64,000 nucleotides of DNA from Hydractinia symbiolongicarpus (GCF_029227915.1 NC_079877.1:24451851-24515850), one strand, 5' to 3'. Counted from the stretch's first letter, positions 25,501-36,992 are shown. Made by a program: numbers and translations. The notes: generated by a model not told the origin, from the letters alone.

Positions 25501-28500
25501 TAGGATTTCGTGCATCGTTAACACTGTTAAAAACAGACAGACGGACAAACAGGTATTGTTATAGAGATAAGACCTGTATTCTATTAAAAATGGTATCTGT
25601 ATGGCTACTTTGTCCTAAAGATGCCCTTGATATGTACGATAGGTGAAGCCAGCTAACCCATGGAATTTTCCGTGACCAATATTATGGTGCTCATTATGCG
25701 TACACTTGCCATGCAAGTGTATGTATAATGAGCAGGTGAATTTCTGCGGATATTTTTTAGGCTAAATGCTAATACATATAAATTGCATAGCCATGTTTAG
25801 TCTCAAGTGAACCTTTTTCGTGTAAGATATTGGTCGTCCCCTGACCCTCTCAATAAATTACACCTCAACTTAGTTTCCGTTTTGGTTTAACGTGGGCTAA
25901 CATGGGTCAAGCTTTTGGGTTTAATTTTTTGTATTGTGGGTTGAAAATAGATATTCATAGCTCCTATAAAAGAAGAGTATTTACTCAATTTACACTTATT
26001 TCCTGAAACATCTATATAGCAAACATTATGAGTGCTTATGAAGATATGTTTGAGGATAAAGTTGTACTACTGCTTTTACTGTACATGTCTAGAAAAAGGA
26101 AAGAAAGATGGCGTTTGTTATGCAATTTATTCAATTCTATAAATCCAAAACTTTTGCTACTTTGTGTTAGGTATTAGAAATAACATCTTTCCTTTTTATA
26201 CTTTTATCTGTTTTAATGCTTATCATACCGGATTGATAATTTTGACATTCTTTATGTTTAAAAGTATTTCTAAACTTTATTTCTTTCTCTTTTACAAAAT
26301 ATGATTTTTATTTACATATACATCAAATTATTGCTATCCTTTGATGCTTTTTACCCCCATTTTAACCCATCCAACCTTAGAAAAAAGGATCAATTAATTT
26401 TATTTAAAATATTTTTTGTACCTTCAAAATACGCTAATTGATGTAGTCACTTGAAACCTGTTTGGGATAATGAAAGTACTACCTTATGTAAAGCAGCTAA
26501 AGCTTGGTTTGAAGCATTTCGTAAAATATTGATGACGTATTGTTTTACCAGTCCCAAAGCTTGTGTTAAACATTGCTTGAAGCGCGCTCCGTAAACCGAA
26601 GATTCTTTATACTCTGGCTATAACAGAAAAAAAGTCAAATATTTTTGGCCATCCTCACAGTGATATCACAACGTGAAAAGACTGAGTTACAGTTATTTCA
26701 TATTATTTCATATAAGAACTGATTATTCAGTCATCTTAGCCTATTATGCATTATATTCTGCCGACTGCTGGAACATTTGCTCCAAGAACAGAAGTTCTTG
26801 GGTTCAAACCCTGGTTGACTTATGCCAGAGACTGTAAATGTGAATCAATCCTTTCAGCTTATTGTTTGGCATGAGAATATACAGTTGCCTAGTTCATTGA
26901 TTGCTGCGCTTGCACAAATTAGAGCTTAATTAAATGCACTAGGACCATCTTCACAGGATTATATTGAAAACAGAACTAATGAGGCTATCCTGGGTAAATA
27001 ATATATATGATTATTTTTGCTGAATATGCGTGACAAATTATCATCATGGTGGAAAATGATCTTTTATCGCCAACACATACAGCTATTAACTACAACCTTG
27101 CATTTATCCTAAAGTTTACATAACATGGGAATTTTGTGTCCTGATTCACAATAATTTGTTGTGGAAGGCCAATCATGGAAATAATTACATCTAACTTTCA
27201 GCTCTCTGTTCAACTAACAAAAATAATTAAAAAAAATTCTACTTACATGTGAATCAATGTAAGATATAGACTCGTCTATTTTTTTCAGTAAAGGTAAAAA
27301 AGATTCTCCAGTCACTGACATTGTGGAACTATTCAATCTCTAAATTTAACAAAAATAACATAAACAGCAATAATGATTGCACCATCAACAATAATAGTGA
27401 CTATGTGATGTTAAAATTAAATTTTCAGAAGCAGCCAGGTTAAGCTTAATTTTTCTATTAAAAAATAGATGCTTTTTAGTGAAAGTTTCTTGTCAGGTAA
27501 ACAGGAATACAACAGAAAATATGGGGTGTGATCATCCAACTGTGGATTTAAATGTGTGAACATAGTCTACATTACAGAAACTTCAAGGTAATGACAAATC
27601 TCAGTTTTGTGAAATTCTGGTACGGGTACGGTAATTTTGATTAAGTATAATGTTTTAAACGAATTTTCCTAATTGTTACCTAACAAGCTGCCCAAAGAGT
27701 TGAAATATACCAAGGAACCCTAGATGACATTTCTTTGTTTTATTGCAAGTTCATACATTGAGAAAGGTAAGCAAAAAATAAAAATTTCTCATTAAATTTG
27801 GTAAAATGAAAAAGTATGAAAGTATAAAATATGCAGAATTTACCCAATTCAGACAAAGAACCGAAATTTAAGATTTAAGGTGGCAGGAGAAGTGTTTTGC
27901 TCTTTTATTATCATCTAATTGGTTAAGATCTTCAGGTGAAATATCTATTCTGTAGGAATCTGTTTTTCATGGTAAAAACTACATAGAAAATATTACTCAC
28001 ATGCTTTATAGATTCATATGAACTGAAATAAGATAATCTATTTGAAATATTTTCTGCTTGGTCCATTAGATTTGCCTAAACAAATATATAGTAAATAATA
28101 ATAAATAAATAAAAACTACTCAATCAGGCCCATGCAAAAATCCACTTACACAGAAAAATAATGGAAAAAATAGGTTGTTTTAGGTCTTTTGCTGACATCA
28201 ACAGTGCATAAACAAAAATAAAATTGGCGAAACTTGTTTATCCGTTGCCTCTAGTGTGCAGAGCTGAAATGCTGATGAGCAAAATCTATAATGTGCTTTT
28301 GACAAAGGGTTAAGGAGAGATATAAAGGCTTAAAAATCTTGCCCAGGTTTGGGAAACTTACCAAATTTGGTTCCAAGTGGTCCCTAGTTACCCCCCCCCA
28401 GTGAAAAATGACTGACGTCACCACTTTATTTCCAAGTTTTTTGGCCTCAAAGTTTAAAGTGCACTGTGATGGTATTATTTTAAACAGACACAGATAGTAC

Positions 28501-31500
28501 CTGATCTTGTAAGGACTGTTCACAAGCATCATGAAGAGCTCTCGTTTGTGTGGAAACAAAAACATGTTGTTTTTCTAACTTTTCAAGATGACTGAGAACT
28601 TTATCAACTTCTTTAAGAATGGCATCACATTTAGAAACATACTGCAACAATTCATCCTCATAATTCCTGTAAATAAAATTATCAGTAAACACAAAATCCA
28701 TTTGAATCCAGTTATGGCATAAGTAACAAAAAATACTATTAAAAATATTACTGTTTTACAGTAGTATTTAACAATCTAGAAAATGTGTTTTTTTAACATC
28801 TTAATCAAATTCATAGGTAAAGTTTTTAACTCCACAAATACCTGTAGTTTTGTTCTTGTTCTTTTTCCATTTGAGCTTCTACTTGAGAAAACCAGGAGAA
28901 AAACTATAGGTAACAATAATAATAAGGCACAATTTTTTGGGAACATTATTTCACAAGGAACGATTTCCTAAAAATTTCAGGGATTTGGTGCATTTGAGAC
29001 AATCATTAGAAGAAGCAAAGTATCAAAAATATTGTTGTTAAGTCAAACTGCAGCAACAGAAAAGAGTTTTAATTTTCGAGCCTTAGCATTATTTTTTAAG
29101 AGTTCTGACACGGAAATATTTTCATAGATGACCCCTTTATATATATTGTTCTCCTCAATTAAAATTTTTGGATTCAATTAAAAACTGAGAAGTTCCAAAA
29201 ATTAATCCCCTTAAATATAGTAAGAGCCCATATGAATTCACAAAAAATTTACAAGCCTGTAATATTTAAACTTCTTTAGCTTGTAATAGATATTTGAATT
29301 CCAAAATAAAAAGTTTTATTTTTTATGTTACCTGTTGTGCGTTCTCAATTTTTCTTGTCCCCAGATCCAAACTTGCAATATGTCGCGAAAGCTCGTCATC
29401 TTGAGAAAGGCTTTCATTGAGCTTTTTTTCAACACGAAACTAAAAAAAAAGACAATCAATGTCATCAAAGACCTAAATAAATTATAGAAACAGCTGTGCA
29501 TATATGAGGTTTTAACTAATTACATTCGTGAAACTGCACATTAGCTTCATAAGTTTTGCAAAGATGATAAATTGAGTGGGACTTAAATTCACAACCTGTT
29601 TGTCAAGTAATTGCTCTACTGTGCTAATAACTAAATACTATCTCCATAGAGGTGAGGATACTCTATAATCAGATTTTCCATAGTAAATACACCTTTTATG
29701 GGAGAGGCATACAGTGTAAATAAGGAAATAATGTTGGAATTTAATTAAAAGATGCTTTAAAACTATATTTTGCAATCTATACAAGTTAATAACCTTAATA
29801 CCATGTATAGATTGTTGAATTCATTTGAAATAAAAAGTAGTAAAAATATTTCAAACTTAAATCTCCTTTGTTTGTCAAGCAATTGCTCTACTGTTTTATT
29901 AACTCGATACTATCTCCCTATCATATGCGGGTGAAGATACTCTATAATTAGATTTGCCATATTTGTTAATCTTTTTTTATGGAAAAGGCATACTCAATGG
30001 ACCCAGGTTTTAAGTCCATCACCAGCTTATATTATAGAAACAATGCTGTATTAATACCTATTAAAGGTCATACACCAAATTAATCTGTAGCTTTATTTAC
30101 TTAATTTTTGTGGTTCTATTTACCTTTTTATTTTAAAAAATTGAAGAAAAGAATTAATAACAAAAATAAAAAAAACTTGTAAAAAAAATGGCTGTCCCAG
30201 CATAACTAATATGTGGAATAAAATATTCCCTGAAAGCAGAGAAAATACAAGTAGCATATTGTGATGTGGTAATAAGGGCCAACATTTTTGTTTGTACAAA
30301 TGTGATGACAAGGTACCTTATCAGCAACTGGATTGGTACAATGTAAATAAGGAAGTAACAGTGAAATTAAATAAAAAAGATGCTTTAAAACTACAATTTG
30401 CAATTTATACAAGATATTAACCTCAATACCATGAATTGAATTCGTTTGAAATAAAAAATGGTGAAAATATTTCAGCCTTAATTCTACTTTAGTGAAAAGA
30501 ACTTGTTTAATTTTGTCAAACTTTGACATGACAAACAGTAACACCATATTAATTAAATCTAAATTACATTTTAAATTGGTTTACTGAAAAAAATGATCCA
30601 AGCCAAATTTAATGCTGCAAGACATGTATAATAACAAAACAATATTAACAATTTCTATAATTTTAATATTATTGTTCCCATAACAGTCAGCAATATTATA
30701 ATTGCTTAGTTAAAATATTATAATTGCTTAGTTAAATTAATTAATTTCATGCTTCAGATATATAAAAAAAACATCTAATAGACAAAATGACAATAGGAAA
30801 CCTACAATAGAAACCAACTGAAATACCATATAATTAAAGTTTAATATTATTATTAAGGGAATTGTAGATTTTAATACACTGGTAAGCAGTTCAAACAAAA
30901 CTGTTATGGTAAAAACAGTGTTAGCATTGTCTTAGTAACATATATAAAAACAAATACATAGCAGCAATGACGAAATACAAAAACAACGGAAGTAAATCTA
31001 CTTTGAAATTTTCAGACAGAATTAACCTCATATCATCAGTAGAAGATTTGAGGCCAGTTGTTGGCGAACAAGAGGGTGTCAAACAAAAAACAAGTAAAAG
31101 CTACCCGTTGTCTATAAAAATATCATACACAGAACAAAACATGAAAAGGTACCCTGAGAGTACTCAAAGAATTGAAAAAATTGTAAAGGATATTGCACAG
31201 GAAAAGTTGAAGACCAAAACATTACTTGAACTATCGAAAGAATGCCTTAAACAAGATTGTAATGATTTAATTTATTTTGCTTGACATGACTTTAAGATAT
31301 TGAATGTTTATTTACATGGGTCTTCTGATCACCCTACATGATATAATTGGTTGTAATCAATGCAGAAGGACTTGATATGGACTTAAAATAACTTGCATCA
31401 GTAACTAATAAATATTTAATTGTAAATAATGTTTATAATTTACTATTGTAAGAAAATTGGTGCTTAATAGTTATTAGTATTTTTAATACATAGTTGCTTT

Positions 31501-34500
31501 GTAGATTTATTGTATATACCTGTGCTCCTTACATAGATTAATTTTCATAAATTGACTAAAAATCTTTTGTGCTTGCACTAATGACGTCCTCAAAACTCCT
31601 GAAAATTCACTTAGAACAATTTAGAGTACCACACATTTTAGAGAATTTTACAATGAAAGTCTAAAAAGACTGTGTTCTTACTGAGACTTTCCATAAAGAT
31701 ACTATATTTCACATCTGTCAACAAAATAATAAAAGCATTTTTTTGACATAGCAGAAACCACCCTGGTTGGGTGCACACATAAATAAAGATTTTCAAAATT
31801 TCACCTTTGAGAATGCCTCAAAATGAACTCTCCTATCCTTTTATGTAACTTTATTTGAGTGTTTAGTTATAAGCAATTAAAAGTGTATTATAAGAAAAAT
31901 GCACCTTTTTTATAACAAAACTATTCAGAGAGCAATACCTATTTTGTACATTTTGTATTTTTGTACAAAAAATCCTCTGTTCAAATTTTGCAGGTGTTCA
32001 TATGGTTCGACACTCCCTGCCTACTTGATACAAATCTAATTTGTCAGTAAACTTTTTACATTTTGACCGTGGAAAAAAATCCTTTCACTGGATGATAAAG
32101 CTTTTTCTGTATCAAATTCTTATCACCAGTGTCGCAAGGCGAGCTGCAACAATTATTTCCACTATATACATCAACATTTGTATAGGAACTTTGGCTGGTA
32201 TTTACACTATGATCATTGTTAATATTGACATTATTTCCAACAAATCTGTTATCAAAATATGATAAAAGTGATATTGTACGGTAGTGAGACATGGGCATAT
32301 ATTGTACGGTAGTGAGACATGGGCAGTGAAGCAGGAAGATCTTGACCGTTTAGAAAGAAATGATATGAGAATGGTTAGGTGGATGTGTAACACCAGTCTG
32401 AGAGACAGAAAGAGTTCAGATAAGCTAAAAAGCAGGCTAAGTATTCGTAGAATTAAAGATGTTATCCAGATAAAAAGATTAAATTGTTTGGGGCACTTGG
32501 AAAGAATGGAGGGAGATAATTGGGTAAGAAAGTGTAGAGACTTGATAGTTCCTGGGGCAAAACCCAGAGCCAGACCGAGAAAGACTTGGCAGGAGGTAAG
32601 GACAGACTTGATACAGAGGAAGTTGAGTTTAGATCTAACACAGTCTAGATCAGATTGGAAGAGGGTCATTAATATACCCCATCCAACTTATGTAGCATCA
32701 TGGAAAAAGCATGTTAAGCTAAGAATGAAGATGATGATGATCCCTTAGTTTTATTTCCACATTTGAGAAAGAAACTTAAAATTGTATGTATGTAAAAAAA
32801 CTCCCTTACATTATTTTAATACATGACTTAAATTTTTATATATATGGGTATGGAAAGTGGTTTAAACCAGGAGCTATGATAACACTCACTCACCCATATT
32901 GAATCGCAGGCAAGGGAAATCGAAACCCGGTCTCCTCTCAAAAAGTGCAAAAGTTATAACTACTAAGCTGTAGTACCAATAAAAGGTAAGGCACCAATAA
33001 AGTTTGTAGGGAACCAAAATGAGAATGATGCTAAAAATATCACAAAATGGCTATTTGTTGGCTTCAATCTATATCTTGGAATTTTATTACTTTTATTACA
33101 CATTCTCAAATTTATCACTTAAAAAAACACTAAACTTAGGATCCCACAAATAGAGTAATCATAGTTTTTAATTATTTCAATTATTGTTAGGCGAATAGTG
33201 CAATCGTTTAGGTCCCAAACAATCCATTCATCTAGAATACCTTATAGGGATTATCTCCACCATCATTTCACATTTTAAAAAAATTGAAACTATCATGATC
33301 GTTTCAAGATCGTATCATCCTTTTTTAACTTCCTTTACAGATCATTTCATGAAACGAACCTGAAGGGAATTGAAACGATTTGGAAACAATTTATTTTGTT
33401 TTTTAAGCTCAAAAATGAGTCCAGAATTGCGAAAAGAATGTGTATTTATTTAGGGTTTGTGAATATATACAATATAGAATGGAGGCTGCTATGAGACTGA
33501 ATGTGAGGCAACTACATAAAGACAGACAGTGATACAAGATGACAGACGTTCACAGTGTAGACATATGATACATGTAAATGTAACACAAAAGTTTTCTGTA
33601 GAAACCATTCCTGATCTTCATTTAATTTTTCGAATGTATGTACCGCTGCTCTATTTTAGATTAAGAATTTTAAATAAATAATTTTAATGCTACGAAAGAC
33701 TTTAAATATTGTCAACTAAACTATATATAGTAAAAAGATTTTACACTTAAATTTAGATTTTCTTAAAAGACTGCACAAAAAACATTTAAAGGAACAATAA
33801 ACGTTTTTATCAAAATACCTTTTGTCTTTTTTATTATTTAAGTGGAAGAAGAATCGCTGTATAAATTTCGAAACAGCACAAGAATAATTTCTTGCTGCAT
33901 AACTTCTAAAAACAAGTCTTTTCGCCCTTGACAGCTAGTTATTTTACTAATTCGAAACAAGTGAGACTAATAATTATTATTTTCCTTCACAACAAAAAAT
34001 AATAACTGCGTGTGTGATGCGAAAATACATAAAAGAATATGCTTGTCGTAACAACCTATTTGTTGTTATTTTTTATAATTTTTTTGTTGCTGATTCGAAC
34101 ATACATTCTCGAAAACATTATTTTTATTTCCCCGACCCACCGACTGTAAGCTGCTAATATTAGCTGTAGAGCAACTAATTAAGTTGGAGTCACCTTATGG
34201 AAAATAAAGTAACTTTGACAATTGCTGTTGTGAATATGAATTACGAGAGCAATTTTTTGCCGCTTCTTTTGTCGTTTCTTTGCTGCCATGCTATATCCCT
34301 AATTCGGAGGGCTGTATATAGTTGATGGGAATACTATCACCAGCAGAAGTAGATATTTTAAATATATATACTGAGAATGTGTCTCAGAGGCTAAGGTCAC
34401 CCCCCAAAAAATAATTGGTTAGCGTCACCAGACCGACTCACTTTGAAAGGCGAAAGTTGAATAGAATTTGTCGAATCGAATTTGTAAAAAATAAACCAAA

Positions 34501-35496
34501 CAATCCACAAACAATCTTCGACACGCAACAAAATCCACCATTTACCTTTTCAGCGGTCATCCAAATTACAGTTGTTACGTCCGAATGTTATTTCGATTCG
34601 GTGATTCGGTTCAGCCTTGTTGCTGTAGCGATGATTGACATTTTGCTTAAATGACGAATCACATTTGTGCTACATCCGCCATTTTTAAAATTTCGCAGGG
34701 TGAAAACAAACCTAGTTTGTAGGGGGAAGAATGCTAAAATATGTGGAAATGGAAGAATAATTAGCTAACGAAAGGTAACCACAATAAAAATCTGTCTGGA
34801 AATGATGCTTAGCTATCTAGATTTAGCTCCAAAAAATTATATGTGCTTAAACTTCCTATCATTGTTCTTACAACTCCAAAATGTGTCTATCTCTGCACTT
34901 TCTTCACCTAAATACGGAAACTTTTCACCTCAAAAAAATTGTTATGACGTCAACCGAATCGCCGAATAGGGGACTGTGCTGTGCTACTCAGTGCTATATT
35001 TTCCTGCTTCACATTTTTACGGCAATACAAGCGAAAACCATGGGAACAACATTGACTGACAAAAATTGAACTTGAAACGGAGGCTAAAAATACAGCTGGC
35101 GTACATTTAAAACAAATAACAAAATATGGCTGCGAAATATAGTACTTTTGTAATTTTAAGGGAAAAATTTTTATCTGACCGACCGACTCACTTTTGTAAT
35201 TAGAAATGACGCTAACCAAACATATTTTCGAAGGTGGCCTAACCGTATATGCATTTTATTATCCACTCAGTTTTTCAGAATTTGTCTGCACATTTTCATT
35301 TACAAATAACAAAAATAACTATTTTGTTTATATCTACCTTTTCTGGTATTGGTCTTTGTGTATATGTATTAAGCTCTACGATACTTTCTTTCTGTTTGTC
35401 TGTAAGGGGGGCCAAGGAAGTACTTCTTGAATCCCATTGCGACAATTTATCCAAGTATTTCTTCTCAACCAAACTATCGCCAGCCTTCGCTGCCAT
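16530..35496 (-). CDS. COG3: Conserved oligomeric Golgi complex subunit 3 (COG3), 23 exons, complete
   Basis: COG3 is a lobe A subunit of the COG tether for retrograde intra-Golgi vesicles. Minus-strand exons: 35338-35496, 29332-29439, 28842-28903, 28501-28666, 28001-28075, 27247-27339, 26483-26617, 24866-24949, 24513-24556, 24185-24311, 23609-23700, 22990-23095, 22872-22905, 22701-22780, 21979-22056, 21120-21174, 20597-20691, 20048-20137, 19191-19394, 18764-18805, 17691-17865, 17233-17360, 16530-16640. They total 2343 nt (780 aa; human is about 828) with every phase matching. Diagnostic blocks are LAPLTDKQ (exon 1), [148 protein letters not shown] and a tail with [15 protein letters not shown]. 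The part between exons 1 and 2 is about 20 aa shorter than in human, so one small exon may be missed in the 5.9-kb intron 1. Confidence 0.96.
16980..17215 (+). repeat. Degenerate tandem repeat of about 16-17 bp in COG3 intron 22
   Basis: Repeated variants of 'tatttaccaccctc' run through the intron between exons 22 and 23. One strand is pyrimidine-rich with CCC runs. The open frame rich in Tyr, Pro and Leu across it is a by-product of the repeat. Confidence 0.8.
17916..18675 (-). repeat. 38-bp minisatellite (with 18-bp short units) in COG3 intron 20
   Basis: About 760 bp of tandem units of 38 bp, built from acacatatgtacacatata and cgcatataaacatagat, with interspersed 18-bp partial units (tacgcatataaacatata). 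Alternating purine/pyrimidine dominates the array. The minus strand has three overlapping long open frames (211-285 codons, Tyr/Ile/Val/Cys-rich). All three frames stay open because the unit lacks stops on that strand and 38 is not a multiple of 3. They are not real proteins. The array lies between COG3 exon 21 (17865) and exon 20 (18764). Confidence 0.95.
18890..19175. repeat. Dispersed-repeat-like 'cccctatag' segment in COG3 intron 19
   Basis: Several near-repeats of motifs such as gccccctatagcggtcac, ctatagaggggtatcccc and tatataaaggatgtccctta occur on both strands and form imperfect inverted repeats. This looks like a small non-autonomous element or nested fold-backs. No coding signal is seen. 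Confidence 0.4.
20209..20544 (+). mobile_element. MITE copy B with TIRs, in COG3 intron 17
   Basis: The element begins TATAGATAAGTTGCA and ends TGCAACTTATCTATA, giving terminal inverted repeats of about 15 bp that include flanking TA. It is about 335 bp with no transposase frame. Copy A (13833-14178) is its inverted, more degraded relative. The right end lies only 52 bp from the COG3 exon 17 donor (exon ends at 20597). TA flanks fit a Tc1/mariner-like non-autonomous element. Confidence 0.8.
25688..25734. ncRNA. 22-bp hairpin with 3-nt loop in COG3 intron 7
   Basis: Arms 25688-25709 and 25713-25734 are complementary over 22 positions around the loop CAT. Twenty are Watson-Crick pairs, and the other two become G-U wobbles if the + strand is transcribed. 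It could be the core of a palindromic MITE, a cruciform-forming site or a small-RNA hairpin. The very short loop argues against a typical miRNA precursor. Confidence 0.35.
26760..26960 (+). mobile_element. tRNA-derived SINE, diverged copy, in COG3 intron 6
   Basis: A B-box-like GGTTCAAACCC at 26801-26811 is followed by a tail (gagcttaattaaatgcactaggacc) resembling the tail of the 44.6-kb SINE (gggctctaattgggtc ... gcattaaatactctaggac). The A box is weak. It is read as a decayed member of the same family. Confidence 0.5.
28330..28475 (+). repeat. Dispersed repeat with TGACGTCACCAC block, in COG3 intron 4
   Basis: This segment shares the order 'ccctagttac ... tgaaaaatgactgacgtcac cac ... tttccaa ... 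ggcctcaaagttt' with 41740-41985 (reverse strand, BLZF1 intron 1) and, more weakly, 55095-55215 (PSMC4 intron 1). It is a dispersed element family carrying a CRE-like TGACGTCA. No ORF is seen. Confidence 0.6.
30967..31284 (+). CDS. Intronless hypothetical ORF nested in COG3 intron 1 (105 aa)
   Basis: A 105-codon frame, antisense to COG3, with ATG at 30967 and TGA at 31282-31284. The product is highly charged. It has a disordered-looking first half ([18 protein letters not shown]) and a likely helical C-terminal half ([20 protein letters not shown] then [11 protein letters not shown]). The composition is unlike translated AT-rich intron. A TATATAAAA run lies just upstream (30941-30949) and AATAAA lies at 31407-31412. 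I do not recognise a family. It could be a nested gene, a retrocopy or chance. Confidence 0.4.
   Translation: MTKYKNNGSKSTLKFSDRINLISSVEDLRPVVGEQEGVKQKTSKSYPLSIKISYTEQNMKRYPESTQRIEKIVKDIAQEKLKTKTLLELSKECLKQDCNDLIYFA
32284..32748 (+). mobile_element. LINE fragment: C-terminal end of a non-LTR retrotransposon ORF2
   Basis: The translated frame contains [20 protein letters not shown], then [22 protein letters not shown] and [17 protein letters not shown]. This is the region following the reverse transcriptase domain in 'endonuclease-reverse transcriptase' type LINEs. The frame ends at a short (GAT)n tail (about 32728-32740), typical of the 3' end of such elements. It is 5'-truncated, with no RT catalytic motif retained. 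A short duplication, atattgtacggtagtgagac, occurs at 32270-32289 and 32299-32318. It is inserted in COG3 intron 1 on the opposite strand. Confidence 0.85.
32860..32977 (-). mobile_element. tRNA-derived SINE in COG3 intron 1
   Basis: Read on the minus strand, it starts GGTACTACAGCTTAGTAGTT (A-box region) and has a B-box-like GGGTTTCGATTTCC (32915-32928). Then follow GCGATTCAATATGGGTGAGTG and TCATAGCTCCTGG, matching the 44.6-kb copy. It is not a functional tRNA because no acceptor stem can be closed. Confidence 0.7.
34389..35243. mobile_element. About 855-bp element with long imperfect terminal inverted repeats
   Basis: The left end (34389-34428: GGCTAAGGTCACC ... TTGGTTAGCGTCA) is an imperfect inverted match of the right end (35206-35243; reverse complement GGTTAGGCCACC ... 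TTGGTTAGCGTCA) over about 38 bp. A second inner motif, GACCGACTCACTTT, recurs near both ends, at 34431 and 35180. There is no transposase frame, so it is non-autonomous. It lies in COG3 intron 1, ending about 95 bp from exon 1. Confidence 0.7.
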
Positions 35497-36992
35497 GTTG
35501 ATTCGTCAGTTCTCGGAATTATCAAATGGGATGCCAAAATTAACATTTTAGCGTTTTTTGCGCGCTAAAGGCCTTTTTTAACAAACCTCATACCCAGGGG
35601 CACGTGGTAACAGAATAACGAACAAGAACAGAAGATAAAAGGGGAACATTGTTTAGAAAATTATTTTTAGGTCTTATAATATTTTACAAACTAAAGCATT
35701 TTCTCGTAAAAAAAGGCAAGTAAGTGCCTCATCTTAAATAAACATTCGCGCTCACCCCTCATCCCCAATTTAACATATAGCGCTATTCTGCGCATTGAAT
35801 GCTAGGCTTCTTCTCTGTAAGCGTTACCCACAGACAGGTTTTTCCCCAATGTAAAAAATCCAACAAGCGCTGGGGACGAGATTAATAAGACAGCGAGATT
35901 CACTGGTATAACAAAATAGAAGAACAAGAGACCTGCATAATAACTTTTTGATATAAAGTAAAGATGGCAATATCGTGTCAAGAAATGCCAAAAAGACCTG
36001 AGGACGAGAGTGCTTGTACAGTCCTAATTGTATATTCACAAAAATCATTCCTTCTTTAAAAAAACACCACACAATCTCATTCCCAGGTTGTGGCTATCGG
36101 AATCGAGCTGGCGGAATTGGGTACAATTATAGGTGTAATAGTTTTCCCAAAACAAATTATCCGACGTTGCTGGCAAGAAAAGAACTTTACAGAGATATAA
36201 TTTTTTTACCTAAACAATTATGAAATGGTACTTTGAATAAATCTTAACAGAGCACCACAGCAAATATCTTGTATACAACATAATCAATTAGCTAAGAATC
36301 AATTGAGCAAATGTTTAACAAAACCCAAAAGCGAAGAATTGAAAAATATATCAATAGTTATTAAATTATTGTAGAATTTGTTAGGTTTACTATTCAAACT
36401 TTTTTTTTCAGATTAGCTTGTTTCCTGACGTTTCGAACGCTACAAGTAATTGTGTATCAAGAAAACAGGAATAAATGAAAAACAATATAAAACAAACAAA
36501 CAAACAAACAAAAAAACAAACAAACCAAAAAAAAAAAAAACGAGGGCGGGCGGGAAGGCAGGCGATGGAAAGAAGAACGCAAATGAGTAAACAATATTTT
36601 TCTTCTATTTCTAGAAAACGATTTCACATGGAATCGTCATTAATGCGTGTAAATATACAATCTATAAATAGAAACAAACTGACAAAAACAGGACTGAATT
36701 CCAATACAAATATTATTACCGTAAAAAAATATTCTACGTTGTAAATACAGGTTTTTTACAGGAAACGCATTTTACAATCTTTTCTTCGTGAAAGAATCCC
36801 ACGTTAAAAACACTGCAAAAATATAAATGACCTTTAAAAATATAAAAAATAACGAAACGGCGCATTTCAAAAGGTTACATCGGTTCGTATCAAATACATT
36901 TAAAAGCCATACAGCAGTCGCCCAACCTATGTTTTTACACTACTGACTAATTTATATCAATAAGTTAGTTCTAAAAAAAAATATTTCATCAG
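35497..36992. other. COG3 promoter region and BLZF1 downstream region
   Basis: About 1.5 kb separates the COG3 ATG (35496) from the BLZF1 stop (36993), both on the minus strand. A short GC-richer patch with ttttttgcgcgctaaaggcc lies about 50-80 bp upstream of the COG3 ATG and is the best promoter candidate. The segment 35840-36090 carries ends of the 'CTCGTCCCCAGG' fold-back family. At 36486-36545 is an AAAC/A-rich tract followed by gggcgggcgggaaggc. Confidence 0.5.
36486..36545 (+). repeat. (AAAC)n and poly(A) tract
   Basis: A simple-sequence run of AAAC units going into a stretch of about 14 A, then a GGGCGGGCGGG patch. It could be the tail of a retroposed element or a plain microsatellite. 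Confidence 0.7.

Larger units (their letters stand above)
29440..35337 (-). other. COG3 intron 1 (5.9 kb)
   Basis: The longest COG3 intron. It contains the intronless + strand ORF at 30967-31284, a LINE fragment (32284-32748), a SINE (32860-32977) and an 855-bp element with inverted ends (34389-35243). At about 29580-30000 there is a diverged direct duplication: two similar segments, each containing 'aagtaattgctctactgt' or 'aagcaattgctctactgt' and 'gaggatactctataatcag', about 300 bp apart. The rest is AT-rich with nothing recognised. Confidence 0.7.

Noticed and set aside
26798-26815. Possible true tRNA gene (GGTTCAAACCC box)
   Set aside because: No acceptor or anticodon stem can be drawn and the tail matches the SINE family, so it is a SINE relic.
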